DNA of 64,000 nt from Pseudoduganella lurida (GTDB lineage: Bacteria > Pseudomonadota > Gammaproteobacteria > Burkholderiales > Burkholderiaceae_D). Position 1 is the first letter of the stretch. Every line of letters begins with the position of its first letter. The translations under genes and the position numbers were made by a program. Of this stretch, positions 27,996 through 36,898 are shown piece after piece. Under the pieces are notes generated by a model. The model worked only from the letters and a program-made list of their open reading frames with translations. It was not told where the DNA came from and searched no databases. The DNA lies in NCBI RefSeq assembly GCF_007830455.1, contig NZ_VLLB01000002.1:310001-374000 (forward strand), given 5' to 3'.

Positions 27996-28748
27996 TCAAG
28001 CCTGTTCGTTGACTTCCACGAACTCGTCGCCGGAGGCCGTCTTGATGGCTTCCAGGGTTTCGGTCGAGGCGTTGGCACGGCCTTCCAGGATCGCATCTGC
28101 CACGCCGCGGGCGTACAGGGTGATCGCTTTGGAAGAGTCGTCGTTACCAGGGATGATGAAGTTCACGCCGGCTGGCGAGTGGTTCGTATCGACCACGCCG
28201 ATGACCGGGATACCCAGCTTCTGGGCTTCGGTGATCGCGCCTTTGTGGTAGCCAACGTCGACCACGAAGATCGCGTCCGGCACGCCGCCCATATCCTTGA
28301 TACCGCCGATGGATTTCTGCAGCTTTTCCAGTTCGCGGGAGAACAGCAGTGCATCCTTCTTCGTCAGCTTCTCGACGGAGCCGTCTTCGATCTGCGCTTC
28401 CATGTCCTTCAGGCGCTTGATCGACGTCTTGATCGTCTTGAAGTTGGTCAGCATGCCGCCCAGCCAGCGCTGGTCGACGTAAGGAACACCAGCACGCTGT
28501 GCTTCAGCGGCGATGATGTCGCGCGCCTGGCGCTTGGTGCCCACCATCAGGATCGTGCCACGGTTTGCGGACAGTTGGCGAACGGTCTTCATCGCCTCCT
28601 GGTACATTTCCATGGTCTTTTCCAGGTTGATGATGTGAATCTTGTTGCGGTGGCCGAAGATGAACGGTGCCATCTTTGGGTTCCAGAATCGGGTTTGGTG
28701 GCCGAAGTGGACGCCGGCTTCCAGCATTTCACGCATCGTTACAGACAT
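27996..28748 (-). CDS. rpsB: 30S ribosomal protein S2
   Basis: 250 residues. The start [32 protein letters not shown], the FVGTKRQA-like segment ([14 protein letters not shown]), [19 protein letters not shown] and [36 protein letters not shown] are canonical for bacterial S2. It is the first gene of the 28.7-12.3 kb minus-strand run and has a leader of roughly 60-70 bases. Confidence 0.98.
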   Translation of the reverse strand: MSVTMREMLEAGVHFGHQTRFWNPKMAPFIFGHRNKIHIINLEKTMEMYQEAMKTVRQLSANRGTILMVGTKRQARDIIAAEAQRAGVPYVDQRWLGGMLTNFKTIKTSIKRLKDMEAQIEDGSVEKLTKKDALLFSRELEKLQKSIGGIKDMGGVPDAIFVVDVGYHKGAITEAQKLGIPVIGVVDTNHSPAGVNFIIPGNDDSSKAITLYARGVADAILEGRANASTETLEAIKTASGDEFVEVNEQA

Positions 28749-28816
28749 AATTACTCCAGGGTTGGGTCTGGAATCCGTTCAGTCACCCTTGCGGGCACCC
28801 TTGCAGAGCGGATTCG

Positions 28817-28844
28817 AGTTTATAAAAAAGTAAGGATTTCACAA
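28817..28844 (-). promoter_or_regulatory. Candidate sigma-70 promoter of rpsB
   Basis: On the minus strand TTGTGA (28844-28839) and TAAACT (28822-28817) are spaced by 16 bases, within an unusually A/T-rich stretch for this genome, about 70 bases before the rpsB ATG. A TATAAA overlapping the second box is also possible. Pattern match only. Confidence 0.4.
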
Positions 28845-29035
28845 CATTGCACGGACGGATCCGAGCAACCCGAGATTATAGCGGATTGACCAGCGTCAGG
28901 CAAGCGTGCTGCTACCCCGGGTTCACTCTGCAAAGCCCGTTTCGGCTGCATGCGGCGCATTCAGGGCAACTGCGCGGCGCCCGGCCGGCCGGCGGCGTAT
29001 CCTCGGGTTTGATCAATGCTCATGCGGGGAACGCA

Positions 29036-29356
29036 ATGGAATCAAAACGGCTCGAAGAACTGGATGAGGGGCTGCACAAGGCGCTGGCACTGGTGGCGCG
29101 CGATGAAGGCGCTGGCACCGGGGCTCTTTCGCCCGATCACCCCGCCGCTCAGGCGGCACTGGCTTGCGAAGTGATGTTGCCGGAGGTGCTGACCGCGCCG
29201 GCGCTGGCCGAGACGCTGCGGCACAAGATCGGCACGGTGCAGGTGCTGCTGGAACGGGCGCGCGCCCACGAAGCCCTGCCGCCCGAGGCACAGCTGGCTG
29301 CCAACGAGGGCTATCTCGCCGTCGACGATCTGCTGGTCGAGCCGCCGGCCCGCTGA
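29036..29356 (+). CDS. Hypothetical protein
   Basis: 106 residues, family not recognised. It is acidic, rich in Ala and Leu, without membrane segments or signal peptide; mostly helical by composition (MESKRLEELDEGLHKALALVARDE..., LAETLRHKIGTVQVLLERARAHEALP). A GGGGAA sequence precedes the ATG at 29036; the open frame extends further upstream without support. It starts divergently from rpsB. The codon pattern is GC-rich and consistent with a real gene, but no function can be given. Confidence 0.5.
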   Translation: MESKRLEELDEGLHKALALVARDEGAGTGALSPDHPAAQAALACEVMLPEVLTAPALAETLRHKIGTVQVLLERARAHEALPPEAQLAANEGYLAVDDLLVEPPAR

Positions 29357-29567
29357 TGTACCGGGGCGCGGCGCCACGCCGCGCCCGCTCCTCTAATACT
29401 CCCCCATACCCTGTCCCCTCGGCCCAGCACCGGCCGCGCTCCCTGAGTCTCGTCCTGTCACCGCAGTTCGGCCGCAAACCCCGCATCGACACAGCATATC
29501 CAGACTGCCGCTTAACGCGCGAAAAACTTCCACGTGGGACTTGCGTTACGGGATAATCACTCCAAAT

Positions 29568-29585
29568 ACCATCCATGTGGATGGT
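29568..29585. promoter_or_regulatory. Palindromic candidate operator before the RHH gene
   Basis: ACCATCC-ATGT-GGATGGT, perfect 7-base arms, ends immediately before the GAGGAG ribosome-binding site of the ribbon-helix-helix gene. A box resembling a -10 hexamer (GATAAT, 29552-29557) lies just upstream. Binding by the RHH protein itself (autorepression) is inferred. Confidence 0.5.
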
Positions 29586-29599
29586 GAGGAGATGATTTC

Positions 29600-30007
29600 A
29601 TGGCAGAAGCAAAATTACGGGCATCGGATTCAGAAAAGATCACGATCAACCTTTTCCCCGTCGACCTGGGCCAGATCGACCTGCTCGTACAGCAGGGGTT
29701 CTATGCCAACCGGTCCGACCTGATCCGCACGGCGATCCGCAACCAGCTGAGCCAGCACGCGGACGTGGTGCGCCAGGCCGTCGAGCGCAACCGGCTGGTG
29801 CTGGGCATGCAGCATCTCACCGTGACGGAGCTGGAGGCAGTCCGGGCCGCAGGGGAAACGCTCAACCTACGCGTCCTCGGCCTCGCGTCGATCGCGCCGG
29901 ATGTCACGCCCGAACTGGCCGCTGCAACCATCCAGTCGATTGCCGTACTGGGTGCGCTGCACGCCAGCCCGGCCGTCAAGGCTGCCCTCGCCGGCCGCAT
30001 TACCTGA
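29600..30007 (+). CDS. CopG-type ribbon-helix-helix protein
   Basis: 135 residues. The N-terminal RHH motif is visible: a beta strand (KITINLFPVDLGQIDLLVQQG) then helices with the characteristic F-x-NRSDLIRTAIRNQL. The C-terminal ~75 residues (LRVLGLASIAPDVTPELAAATIQSIAVLGALHA) are of unknown role, perhaps ligand sensing or oligomerisation. It lies 72 bases upstream of a PHB-depolymerase-type esterase, and the palindrome at its own ribosome-binding site suggests it represses the two-gene unit. Confidence 0.75.
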   Translation: MAEAKLRASDSEKITINLFPVDLGQIDLLVQQGFYANRSDLIRTAIRNQLSQHADVVRQAVERNRLVLGMQHLTVTELEAVRAAGETLNLRVLGLASIAPDVTPELAAATIQSIAVLGALHASPAVKAALAGRIT

Positions 30008-30079
30008 ATTACACGACACTTTTACACGACACTCCTGGCCGGCAACCGCCGTCCAGCCACGCACCTCGAGAGGCGCACG

Positions 30080-31474
30080 ATGAAATTCGATTCCGCAATG
30101 ATGGCCCGCCTGCAGGCGGCCACGCAGCAACTGATGAGTGACGGCCCGCTGGGCGCGACCGCCGCGATCCAGCGCGCCCTGGCCGGACAGGAACCCGAGC
30201 CGGCAAAGACGGGCGATACCGTCGACACCGTCGCACCGGGCGCCACGATGAAGGACCTGAACCCGCCGCCCGACTATGCCCGCACGGCGAAGAAACCGGC
30301 GACAGGCGGCAGCCGCAGCCCCGACAAGCCGCAGCCCAGGCCCCAGCCAGCGGACACCGGCAGCACGCCGGAGGCTCCCGGCATGGCGGGCATCGCCGCC
30401 ATCCTCGCCAAGGCCGGCATCAAAATGCCGGACGGTGTGAAGATGCCCGAGGGATTGAAGCTGCCTGAAGGATTCAAAATGCCCGAAGGATTCAAGATGC
30501 CGGAAGGGTTTAAGATGCCCGAGGGTTTCAAGATGCCCGAAGGCTTCGAGATGCCGGAAGGCCTGCAGAACGGCAACCTGCCTGGCATGCGCCCGCGCAC
30601 CCCTCCCCCGCCGTTGCCGGACGGCGCCCGCTTCGACAGCGCCAGCTTCACCTGCCAGGCCGGTACGCGCGGCTACAAGCTGTATGTGCCGAGCACGTAC
30701 AGCAGCAGCAAGCCGGCACCGCTGATCGTGATGCTGCACGGCTGCACGCAGGATCCGGACGACTTCGCGGCGGGTACCCGCATGAACACGATCGCGGAAG
30801 AAACCGGCAGCCTGGTCGCCTATCCGTGCCAGACCCAGCAGGCCAACAGCTCGAAATGCTGGAACTGGTTCAACACCGCCGACCAGCAGCGGGACCGCGG
30901 CGAACCCGCCATCATTGCCGGTATCACGCGGGAAGTGATGCAGGAATACAGCGTCGACGCGGCGCAGGTCGGCGTGGCCGGACTGTCCGCCGGCGGCGCA
31001 ATGGCCGTCATCGTCGGCGCGCTCTACCCCGAGCTGTTCTGCGCGGTGGGCGTCCATTCCGGGCTGCCGTTCGGCAGCGCGACCGACCTGCCGTCCGCCT
31101 TGCAGGCCATGAACCAGGGCGGCGGCAAGACTGGCAAAGCGGTGCGCACGCCGCCGGTGATCGTCTTCCATGGCGACAAGGACCGCACCGTGCACCCGTC
31201 CAACGGCGAACACGTGCTGCGCCACGGCGCGGGTGCCGGCGCCGCCGCCGAAGTCGAGAAGGCCAAGGCACCGGGCGGCCGCAAGTTCACCCGCTCGATC
31301 CACCGCGATGCGGATGGCAAGTTGCTGGCCGAACACTGGGTCCTGCACGGCGGCGGCCACGCCTGGGCCGGCGGCAGCGCCAGCGGCAGCTACACTGATG
31401 GCACCGGGCCGGATGCCAGCCGGGCGATGGCGAACTTCTTTGCCGAGGTGGCGGAAAGCAAGCGCGTGGCTTAG
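30080..31474 (+). CDS. PHB-depolymerase-family esterase with MPEG repeats
   Basis: 464 residues. The C-terminal ~290 residues are an alpha/beta hydrolase of the poly(3-hydroxybutyrate) depolymerase / LpqC esterase family: LIVMLHGCTQDPDDFAAG (oxyanion region), lipase box GLSAGGA, HGDKDRTVHPSN (acid region) and GGGHAWAGG (His). The N-terminal ~180 residues are a Pro/Ala-rich region with no obvious signal peptide, containing eight hexapeptides of the form F/I-K-MPEG. Family members hydrolyse polyesters or small esters; whether this one acts on storage PHB or on other substrates is open. Confidence 0.85.
   Translation: MKFDSAMMARLQAATQQLMSDGPLGATAAIQRALAGQEPEPAKTGDTVDTVAPGATMKDLNPPPDYARTAKKPATGGSRSPDKPQPRPQPADTGSTPEAPGMAGIAAILAKAGIKMPDGVKMPEGLKLPEGFKMPEGFKMPEGFKMPEGFKMPEGFEMPEGLQNGNLPGMRPRTPPPPLPDGARFDSASFTCQAGTRGYKLYVPSTYSSSKPAPLIVMLHGCTQDPDDFAAGTRMNTIAEETGSLVAYPCQTQQANSSKCWNWFNTADQQRDRGEPAIIAGITREVMQEYSVDAAQVGVAGLSAGGAMAVIVGALYPELFCAVGVHSGLPFGSATDLPSALQAMNQGGGKTGKAVRTPPVIVFHGDKDRTVHPSNGEHVLRHGAGAGAAAEVEKAKAPGGRKFTRSIHRDADGKLLAEHWVLHGGGHAWAGGSASGSYTDGTGPDASRAMANFFAEVAESKRVA
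30419..30562 (+). repeat. Eight 18-bp coding repeats (FKMPEG) in the esterase
   Basis: Eight consecutive in-frame units IKMPDG, VKMPEG, LKLPEG, four FKMPEG and FEMPEG. Synonymous codons differ between units, so the peptide is more conserved than the DNA. Confidence 0.92.
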
Positions 31475-31488
31475 TGGCGGATTGTCGG

Positions 31489-31504
31489 GCGCATTGCAAT
31501 GCGC
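31489..31504. repeat. Perfect 16-bp palindrome after the esterase gene
   Basis: GCGCATTGCAATGCGC, fully self-complementary, starts 15 bases after the esterase stop. No T-tract follows, so it is not a clear intrinsic terminator; it may be a protein-binding site or part of a larger structure between convergent genes. Confidence 0.4.
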
Positions 31505-31562
31505 TGAACGAAGCGAGTAGCTTCCGATTTCCTGACCGGCAGGCCGCTCGCGAAAAGGATAA

Positions 31563-32045
31563 CTACTTCAGTGGCCAGAACCAGATCTCGGCTGCACCGA
31601 AAAAGCATTGTGTAGCGCATTCCGAAAAGCCATTGCTGCGAGGTTCGACAAGATCGATGTGGCCTTGCGATACAGTTGCTTCTGGATGAATCCGAAAGAA
31701 CGATATGACGCCGCTCCGCTTGCCGATACCGTCGCGAGCCGCGGCTTCGGAGCGGTACCTTTCCGGCGCCCCCCAGATACGTCGCAAGATATGCGACAGC
31801 TTGGCCTGCCCGGGTTCAATCATCCGGTCTCTGGCGGCGCCGCCTTTCCCTTTCATCCGGGAACCGATCAATTTGACACCTGACAGCGCAAGCGCGGTAC
31901 TTACGCGCATGGCGCAGGTGTCTACGAATGAGTGATTTTCCAGCAGGTCCTCCCAGCCCAGGACTTCGGTGAGAAGGCGCTCGCGTGGATATCTGGCTCG
32001 GGTCGGGAAGTTACTGCGCACGACAGCATATGCAGGTCGGGTCAT
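31563..32045 (-). CDS. tae4: Type VI secretion amidase effector Tae4
   Basis: 160 residues. It matches Tae4 peptidoglycan amidases (DL-endopeptidases delivered by T6SS): an N-terminal RPAYAVVRSNFP segment, the nucleophile region DTCAMRVSTALALSGV (Cys44, compare NACPIRMS in Salmonella Tae4) and the catalytic His/Asp in QGHIDLVE (His129, Asp131), ending with an aromatic IWFWPL strand. No signal peptide, as expected for a T6SS cargo. Its ATG overlaps the TGA of the immunity gene (ATGA), so the protective gene is translated first. The pair is about 22 kb from the tssFG-vgrG island. Confidence 0.88.
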   Translation of the reverse strand: MTRPAYAVVRSNFPTRARYPRERLLTEVLGWEDLLENHSFVDTCAMRVSTALALSGVKLIGSRMKGKGGAARDRMIEPGQAKLSHILRRIWGAPERYRSEAAARDGIGKRSGVISFFRIHPEATVSQGHIDLVEPRSNGFSECATQCFFGAAEIWFWPLK

Positions 32046-32410
32046 CGGTCAACTCCTTTCGGACACGGATAGCGGGAATTTAAAAACGCGAGAAGCAGCG
32101 GCGCGGCGTTGCCATGACGCGCATCGGCTGGAAGCTTCCGGATGTAGTCGGCTGCGTCATAGGCCAGCTCGAACGTTTTGCGCGGGCGGGCTGGACACCA
32201 TCCAGTACCTATCGACACATCTTTCACTCCATCCAGGTAACTGTATGCACGGTCACGGTTTCGATAATCTGCTTCGCCAAGAGGCTCCGGACGGGATAGA
32301 AACTGAACATACAGGTCACCGCTCAGATCGTAGAAGCGCTGTGCGGCGCCTGCTTGCCATGGCATCAGAAATGCAAACGTTACGAGAAAGAAGTCAGTTT
32401 TCAGCTTCAT
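32042..32410 (-). CDS. tai4: T6SS amidase immunity protein Tai4
   Basis: 122 residues. A signal peptide (MKLKTDFFLVTFAFLMPWQAGA) sends it to the periplasm where Tae4 acts. The mature part shows the Rap2a/Tai4 pattern: YLDGVKDVSIGTGWCP with a conserved Cys, then FELAYDAADYIRKLPA and LLLAFLNSRYPCP with a second Cys that could form a disulfide. The start at 32410 has AGAGG upstream. It overlaps tae4 by four bases; the paired arrangement supports both calls. Confidence 0.88.
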   Translation of the reverse strand: MKLKTDFFLVTFAFLMPWQAGAAQRFYDLSGDLYVQFLSRPEPLGEADYRNRDRAYSYLDGVKDVSIGTGWCPARPRKTFELAYDAADYIRKLPADARHGNAAPLLLAFLNSRYPCPKGVDR

Positions 32411-32724
32411 GGGTACCTCTCGATGCGGGATGTTCATCATAGGCCCGAGGCCGCAAGGTCCGCGCCCTAACGTTCCCGCGCGTGCGGCCAATCAATTACA
32501 TGAGCCGGCTGGGTCCGTCGCTTTTTCAGGCAATGGTTTTCAGGCAACTCGCCGGGAAACGTGTGCGCCACGGAGCGCGAACCGCGCCGCCGTCGATGTC
32601 GAGACGGCCGAAGGAGGTGGTGGCCGCAGGATTAACAGCTGTACGAATACCCTTGGCCCGATGCAGTCCACGCAACAGTGAGGTTCTTCGCTGGGGTGAC
32701 AGGTCGTCAGCCAGCTTGAAGACG
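32411..32724. other. Intergenic, no gene supported
   Basis: About 310 bases between tai4 and the orphan Cys/His gene. It should carry the tai4-tae4 promoter (minus strand). Several open frames cross it on both strands, but none has a ribosome-binding site with recognisable sequence. No hairpin terminator or repeat was seen. Confidence 0.4.
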
Positions 32725-33186
32725 TTACAGATTGAACGCCGCAGCGGCAGCAATGATCGCGTCGTCCGAAATGACCACGCACCTGCGCAGGTGGGCCGCC
32801 AGCGCGGCCGGCGCGTTCGTCGTGTGGCCGACCCCGACGCCGGGGAACTGCACGGGCTGGTTGTAGCCCGTGATGGCATTGGGTGCGCTCACCACCGCCG
32901 AATGCGTGGCGCCGCCGGTCCAGATGAGCACGCTGCCATCCGGCGGCGTGGCCGGCACGATCGCAAAATCCCAGAACGAGGACCGCCCCGGCCCCACCAG
33001 GGCCAGCATCTGCACCTGCGGCCCCATCGCACCCACATTGCCCAGCGTGACCAGATCGGCTTTGGGACCACTGAGGCCGAGCGCCTGGGCCTCCTTGGCG
33101 GCCCAGAACCAGGTGGCGGCGTGGCAGGTCATGCCCACACCGGGAACGGCAGGGACGGCAACGGTCGATCTGGCGGCGAGGGGCAT
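32725..33186 (-). CDS. Orphan protein with Cys/His hydrolase-like pattern
   Basis: 153 residues, family not recognised. A Cys at the start of a predicted helix (GMTCHAATWFWAAKEA) and a downstream strand with His (VLIWTGGATHSAVVSAPNAITGYNQ) recall the order of NlpC/P60- or papain-like hydrolases, but this is a pattern only. No signal peptide is evident. The ATG at 33186 has AGGAG upstream, and the frame is open much further upstream only because it shadows map. It is next to tae4/tai4, so it could be a further toxin or an unrelated accessory gene. Confidence 0.55.
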   Translation of the reverse strand: MPLAARSTVAVPAVPGVGMTCHAATWFWAAKEAQALGLSGPKADLVTLGNVGAMGPQVQMLALVGPGRSSFWDFAIVPATPPDGSVLIWTGGATHSAVVSAPNAITGYNQPVQFPGVGVGHTTNAPAALAAHLRRCVVISDDAIIAAAAAFNL

Positions 33187-33477
33187 GGCATCGGTCTCCT
33201 GTCGAAAGGGATGTGTTAATGACAAGCGCTGCCTTATTCTAGGCTGATCGGCAATCGTCATCGCGGAAATATCCGACGGTGTCGCATTGCTGCCGCAGCC
33301 ACATGCAGGTGCCGCGGCGTGATCCTTCGCCCATCTACCGCGGCACCCGGCGCCAAGCAGCGCCGCCGCCGCGGCAGGGGCACCATCGCTTATAATCTCC
33401 CTTTCCAATAAACGTCGCGCGTGCGCCCACGGCCAGCTGCCGGACCGCGCGAAGCGACCGCACGCACTCCTATACTT

Positions 33478-34299
33478 ATGGCCATCATCATCAAATCCCC
33501 CGAAGACATCGAAGGCATGCGCCGCGCCGGCCGCCTCGGTGCCGAAGTCCTCGACTACATCACGCCGTTCGTCAAGCCGGGCGTCACCACCGGCGAACTG
33601 GACCGCCTGTGCCACGAGTACATGACGAACGTGCAGGGCACGATTCCCGCGCCGCTGAACTACGCGCCGCCCGGCTACACGCCCTACCCGAAGGCCATCT
33701 GCACGTCCGTCAACGACGTGATCTGCCACGGCATCCCGGGCGACAAGGTGCTGAAAAGCGGCGACGTGGTCAACCTCGACATCACCATCATCACGCAGGA
33801 CGGCTACCACGGCGACAACAGCCGCATGTTCTATATCGGCCCGCCGTCGATCCTGGCCAAGCGCCTCACCGAGATCACCTACGAATGCATGTGGCTCGGT
33901 ATTGCCCAGGTGCGCCCGGGCGGGCACTTCGGCGACATCGGCCAGGCCATCCAGATCCATGCCGAAAAGGCCGGCTACAGCGTGGTGCGCGAATTCTGCG
34001 GCCATGGCATCGGCAAGGTGTTCCATGAAGAGCCGCAGGTGCTCCACTACGGCAAGGCCGGCACCGGCGAGGAACTCAAGCCCGGCATGATCTTCACGAT
34101 CGAGCCGATGATCAACGCCGGCCGCCGCGAGATCCGCGAAATGGGCGACGGCTGGACGATCAAGACGAAGGACCGCAGCCTGTCCGCGCAGTGGGAGCAC
34201 ATGGTGCTCGTCACCGAAACGGGCTACGAAGTGCTGACGGTTTCCGAAGGCACGCCGCCCCCGCCGGCCTTCATCACCGGCGCCCAGGCCGCCGCCTGA
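33478..34299 (+). CDS. map: Type I methionine aminopeptidase
   Basis: 273 residues. It removes the initiator Met from nascent proteins. Pita-bread fold with the metal ligands visible: Asp in VNLDITIITQDGYHGDNSRMF, His in CGHGIGKVFHEEPQVLHYG, Glu in MIFTIEPMIN and Glu in SAQWEHMVLVTE. The ATG at 33478 fits the family start (MAIIIKSPEDIEGMRRAGRL); a GTG at 33421 only adds a non-conserved leader. glnD follows after four bases. Confidence 0.96.
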   Translation: MAIIIKSPEDIEGMRRAGRLGAEVLDYITPFVKPGVTTGELDRLCHEYMTNVQGTIPAPLNYAPPGYTPYPKAICTSVNDVICHGIPGDKVLKSGDVVNLDITIITQDGYHGDNSRMFYIGPPSILAKRLTEITYECMWLGIAQVRPGGHFGDIGQAIQIHAEKAGYSVVREFCGHGIGKVFHEEPQVLHYGKAGTGEELKPGMIFTIEPMINAGRREIREMGDGWTIKTKDRSLSAQWEHMVLVTETGYEVLTVSEGTPPPPAFITGAQAAA

Positions 34300-34303
34300 C
34301 ACC

Positions 34304-36898
34304 ATGCTGGCCGACGCGATGCAGAAGGACCGGCGCGAGGAACTGCGCACCACGCTGAGGATGCGGCTCAAGTCCGACCGCCAGGTCGTGATCGCCACGT
34401 TCAAGGACGACGGCAAGCCGGAAAAGCTGCTGCGCAGCCTGCGCCAGAGCGTCGACGAGGTGCTCACCCAGGCCTGGCAGGCGGCCGGGCTGCCCGCGCA
34501 GAGCGCGCTGGTGGCCGTCGGCGGCTATGGCCGCGGCGAGCTGTTCCCCTATTCCGATGTGGACGTGCTGATCCTGCTGCACCAGCCGCCCGACGAGGAC
34601 ACGCGCCACCGACTGGAGGAACTGGTGCAGCTGCTGTGGGACCTGGGCCTGGAAATCGGCTCGTCGATCCGCACGGTGGAGGAATGCCTTACGGAGTCGA
34701 AGGCCGACATCACGGTGCAGACGAGTCTCCTGGAAGCGCGCCTCGTCACCGGCGACGAAGCGCTGTTCGAGCGGCTGCAGGCGGCCTACGACGCGGCAAT
34801 GGATCCGCAGGCGTTCTTCCACGCGAAGACGGGCGAGATGCGCCAGCGCCACGCCAAGTACGAGGATACCGCGTTCAGCCTGGAGCCGAACTGCAAGGAG
34901 AGCCCGGGCGGCCTGCGCGACCTGCAGGTGATCCTGTGGGTGGCCAAGGCGGCCGGCCTGGCCAGCTCGTGGCGCACGCTGGCCACGCGCGGCCTGATCA
35001 CGCAGACCGAGGCGCGCCAGCTGATGGAGAAGGAGCGCGCCTTCAAGGATATCCGCGTGCGCCTGCACCTGCACGCCGGCCGCCGCGAGGACCGCCTGGT
35101 GTTCGACGTGCAGACCGCGATCGCCGAAAGCCTGGGCATGGAGACCACCGGCGAAGGCGTGCACCTGCGCCGCGCCAGCGAGTATCTGATGCAGCGTTAC
35201 TACTGGGCCGCCAAGACGGTGGTGCAGCTGAACACGATCCTGCTGCAGAACATCGAGGCGATGCTGTTCCCGCAATGCGGCGAGCCGCAGCCGATCAATC
35301 CGCGCTTCAACGAAGTGAGCGGCTTCATCGACATCAGCGCGGACGATGTGTTCGAGCGCACGCCGTCGGCCATCCTGGAAACCTTCGTGCTGATGACGGA
35401 GCGCCCGGCGCTGAAGGGCATCACGGCGCGCACCACGCGCGCGCTATGGCACGAGCGGCACAAGATCGATGCGGCGTTCCGCGCCGATCCCGTCAACCGC
35501 GCCTATTTCCTCCGCATCCTGCAGGCCCCCACCGGCATCCTGCACGCGCTGCGCCGCATGAACGAGCTGTCGATCCTGGGCCGCTACCTGCCGAACTTCC
35601 GCAAGATCGTCGGCCAGATGCAGCACGACCTGTTCCACGTGTACACGGTGGACCAGCACATCCTGATGGTGGTGCGGAACATGCGCCGTTTCACGATGAC
35701 GGAGCATGCCCACGAATACCCGTACTGCAGCCAGCTGATGGCGAACTATCCGCAGCACTGGCTGCTGTACGTGGCGGCGCTGTTCCACGATATCGCCAAG
35801 GGCCGCGGCGGCGACCACTCGCAGCTGGGCGTGGCCGACGCGGTGCAGTTCTGCCAGGAGCACGGCATGAGCCGCGACGAGACGGAGCTGGTGGCTTTCC
35901 TCGTCGAGCAGCACCTGCTGATGTCGACGGTGGCGCAGAAGCAGGACCTGTCCGATCCGGACGTGATCGCCGCGTTCGCGAAGACCGTGCGCGACGAACG
36001 CCACCTCACGGGCCTGTACCTGCTCACCGTGTGCGACATCCGCGGCACCAGCCCGAAGGTGTGGAATGCCTGGAAGGCCAAGCTGCTGGAAGACCTGTAC
36101 AAGATGACGCTGCGCGTGCTGGGCGGCGAACCCCACTCGGCGGACCGCGAACTGAAGAACCGCCAGCAGGAAGCGCTGGCCACGCTGCGCCTGTACGGCC
36201 TGCCGCCCTCGGCCCACGAGCCCCTGTGGCAGCAGCTGGACGTGGCCTACTTCCTGCGCCACGACGCCTCCGACATCGCCTGGCAGACGCGCGCCCTGTA
36301 CGACCGGCTGGACAGCGACAAGCCGGTGGTGAAATGCCGCCTGGCGCCGATCGGCGAGGGCCTGCAGATCGCCGTCTACATCCGCGACCAGCCGGACCTG
36401 TTCGCGCGCATCTGCGGCTACTTCGACCGCAAGAACTTCAGCATCCTGGATGCGAAGATCCACACGACGAAGCACGGCTACGCGCTCGACACCTTCCTCG
36501 TCACGGAGCAGAGCTTCGCGAAGAGCTACCGCGACATCATCAGCCTCGTCGAGCACGAGCTGTGCGACCTGCTGCAGAAGGCCGAACCGCTGCAGCAGCC
36601 GATGCGGGGCCGCCTGTCGCGGCTGTCGCGCACGTTCCCGATCCAGCCGGCGGTGGACCTGCGGCCGGACGAGCGCGGCCAATATTACCTGCTGTCCGTG
36701 ACGGCCAACGACCGTACCGGCCTGCTCTACTCGATCGCCAACGTGCTGACGAAATACCGCGTCAACCTGCACACGGCGAAGATCATGACGCTGGGCGAGC
36801 GCGTGGAAGACGTGTTCATCGTGGATGGCCCCACGCTGTCCAACGCGCGCGCGCAACTCCAGCTGGAAACCGATTTACTGGAAGCGTTGAAAGTGTAA
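34304..36898 (+). CDS. glnD: [Protein-PII] uridylyltransferase / uridylyl-removing enzyme
   Basis: 864 residues. It senses glutamine and modifies PII proteins, controlling nitrogen assimilation. It has an N-terminal nucleotidyltransferase (VGGYGRGELFPYSDVDVLIL), a helical region, an HD domain for deuridylylation (LFHDIAKGRGGDHS) and two C-terminal ACT domains (from about residue 685 and 790, for example ANDRTGLLYSIANVLTKYRVNLHTAKI). The stop overlaps the ATG of the next gene (TAATG), suggesting translational coupling. Confidence 0.96.
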   Translation: MLADAMQKDRREELRTTLRMRLKSDRQVVIATFKDDGKPEKLLRSLRQSVDEVLTQAWQAAGLPAQSALVAVGGYGRGELFPYSDVDVLILLHQPPDEDTRHRLEELVQLLWDLGLEIGSSIRTVEECLTESKADITVQTSLLEARLVTGDEALFERLQAAYDAAMDPQAFFHAKTGEMRQRHAKYEDTAFSLEPNCKESPGGLRDLQVILWVAKAAGLASSWRTLATRGLITQTEARQLMEKERAFKDIRVRLHLHAGRREDRLVFDVQTAIAESLGMETTGEGVHLRRASEYLMQRYYWAAKTVVQLNTILLQNIEAMLFPQCGEPQPINPRFNEVSGFIDISADDVFERTPSAILETFVLMTERPALKGITARTTRALWHERHKIDAAFRADPVNRAYFLRILQAPTGILHALRRMNELSILGRYLPNFRKIVGQMQHDLFHVYTVDQHILMVVRNMRRFTMTEHAHEYPYCSQLMANYPQHWLLYVAALFHDIAKGRGGDHSQLGVADAVQFCQEHGMSRDETELVAFLVEQHLLMSTVAQKQDLSDPDVIAAFAKTVRDERHLTGLYLLTVCDIRGTSPKVWNAWKAKLLEDLYKMTLRVLGGEPHSADRELKNRQQEALATLRLYGLPPSAHEPLWQQLDVAYFLRHDASDIAWQTRALYDRLDSDKPVVKCRLAPIGEGLQIAVYIRDQPDLFARICGYFDRKNFSILDAKIHTTKHGYALDTFLVTEQSFAKSYRDIISLVEHELCDLLQKAEPLQQPMRGRLSRLSRTFPIQPAVDLRPDERGQYYLLSVTANDRTGLLYSIANVLTKYRVNLHTAKIMTLGERVEDVFIVDGPTLSNARAQLQLETDLLEALKV

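Noticed and set aside
32725..34467. A 580-residue minus-strand protein fused to the orphan Cys/His domain
   Set aside because: The upstream part is antisense to map and glnD; only the last 153 codons have their own ribosome-binding site and non-shadow sequence.
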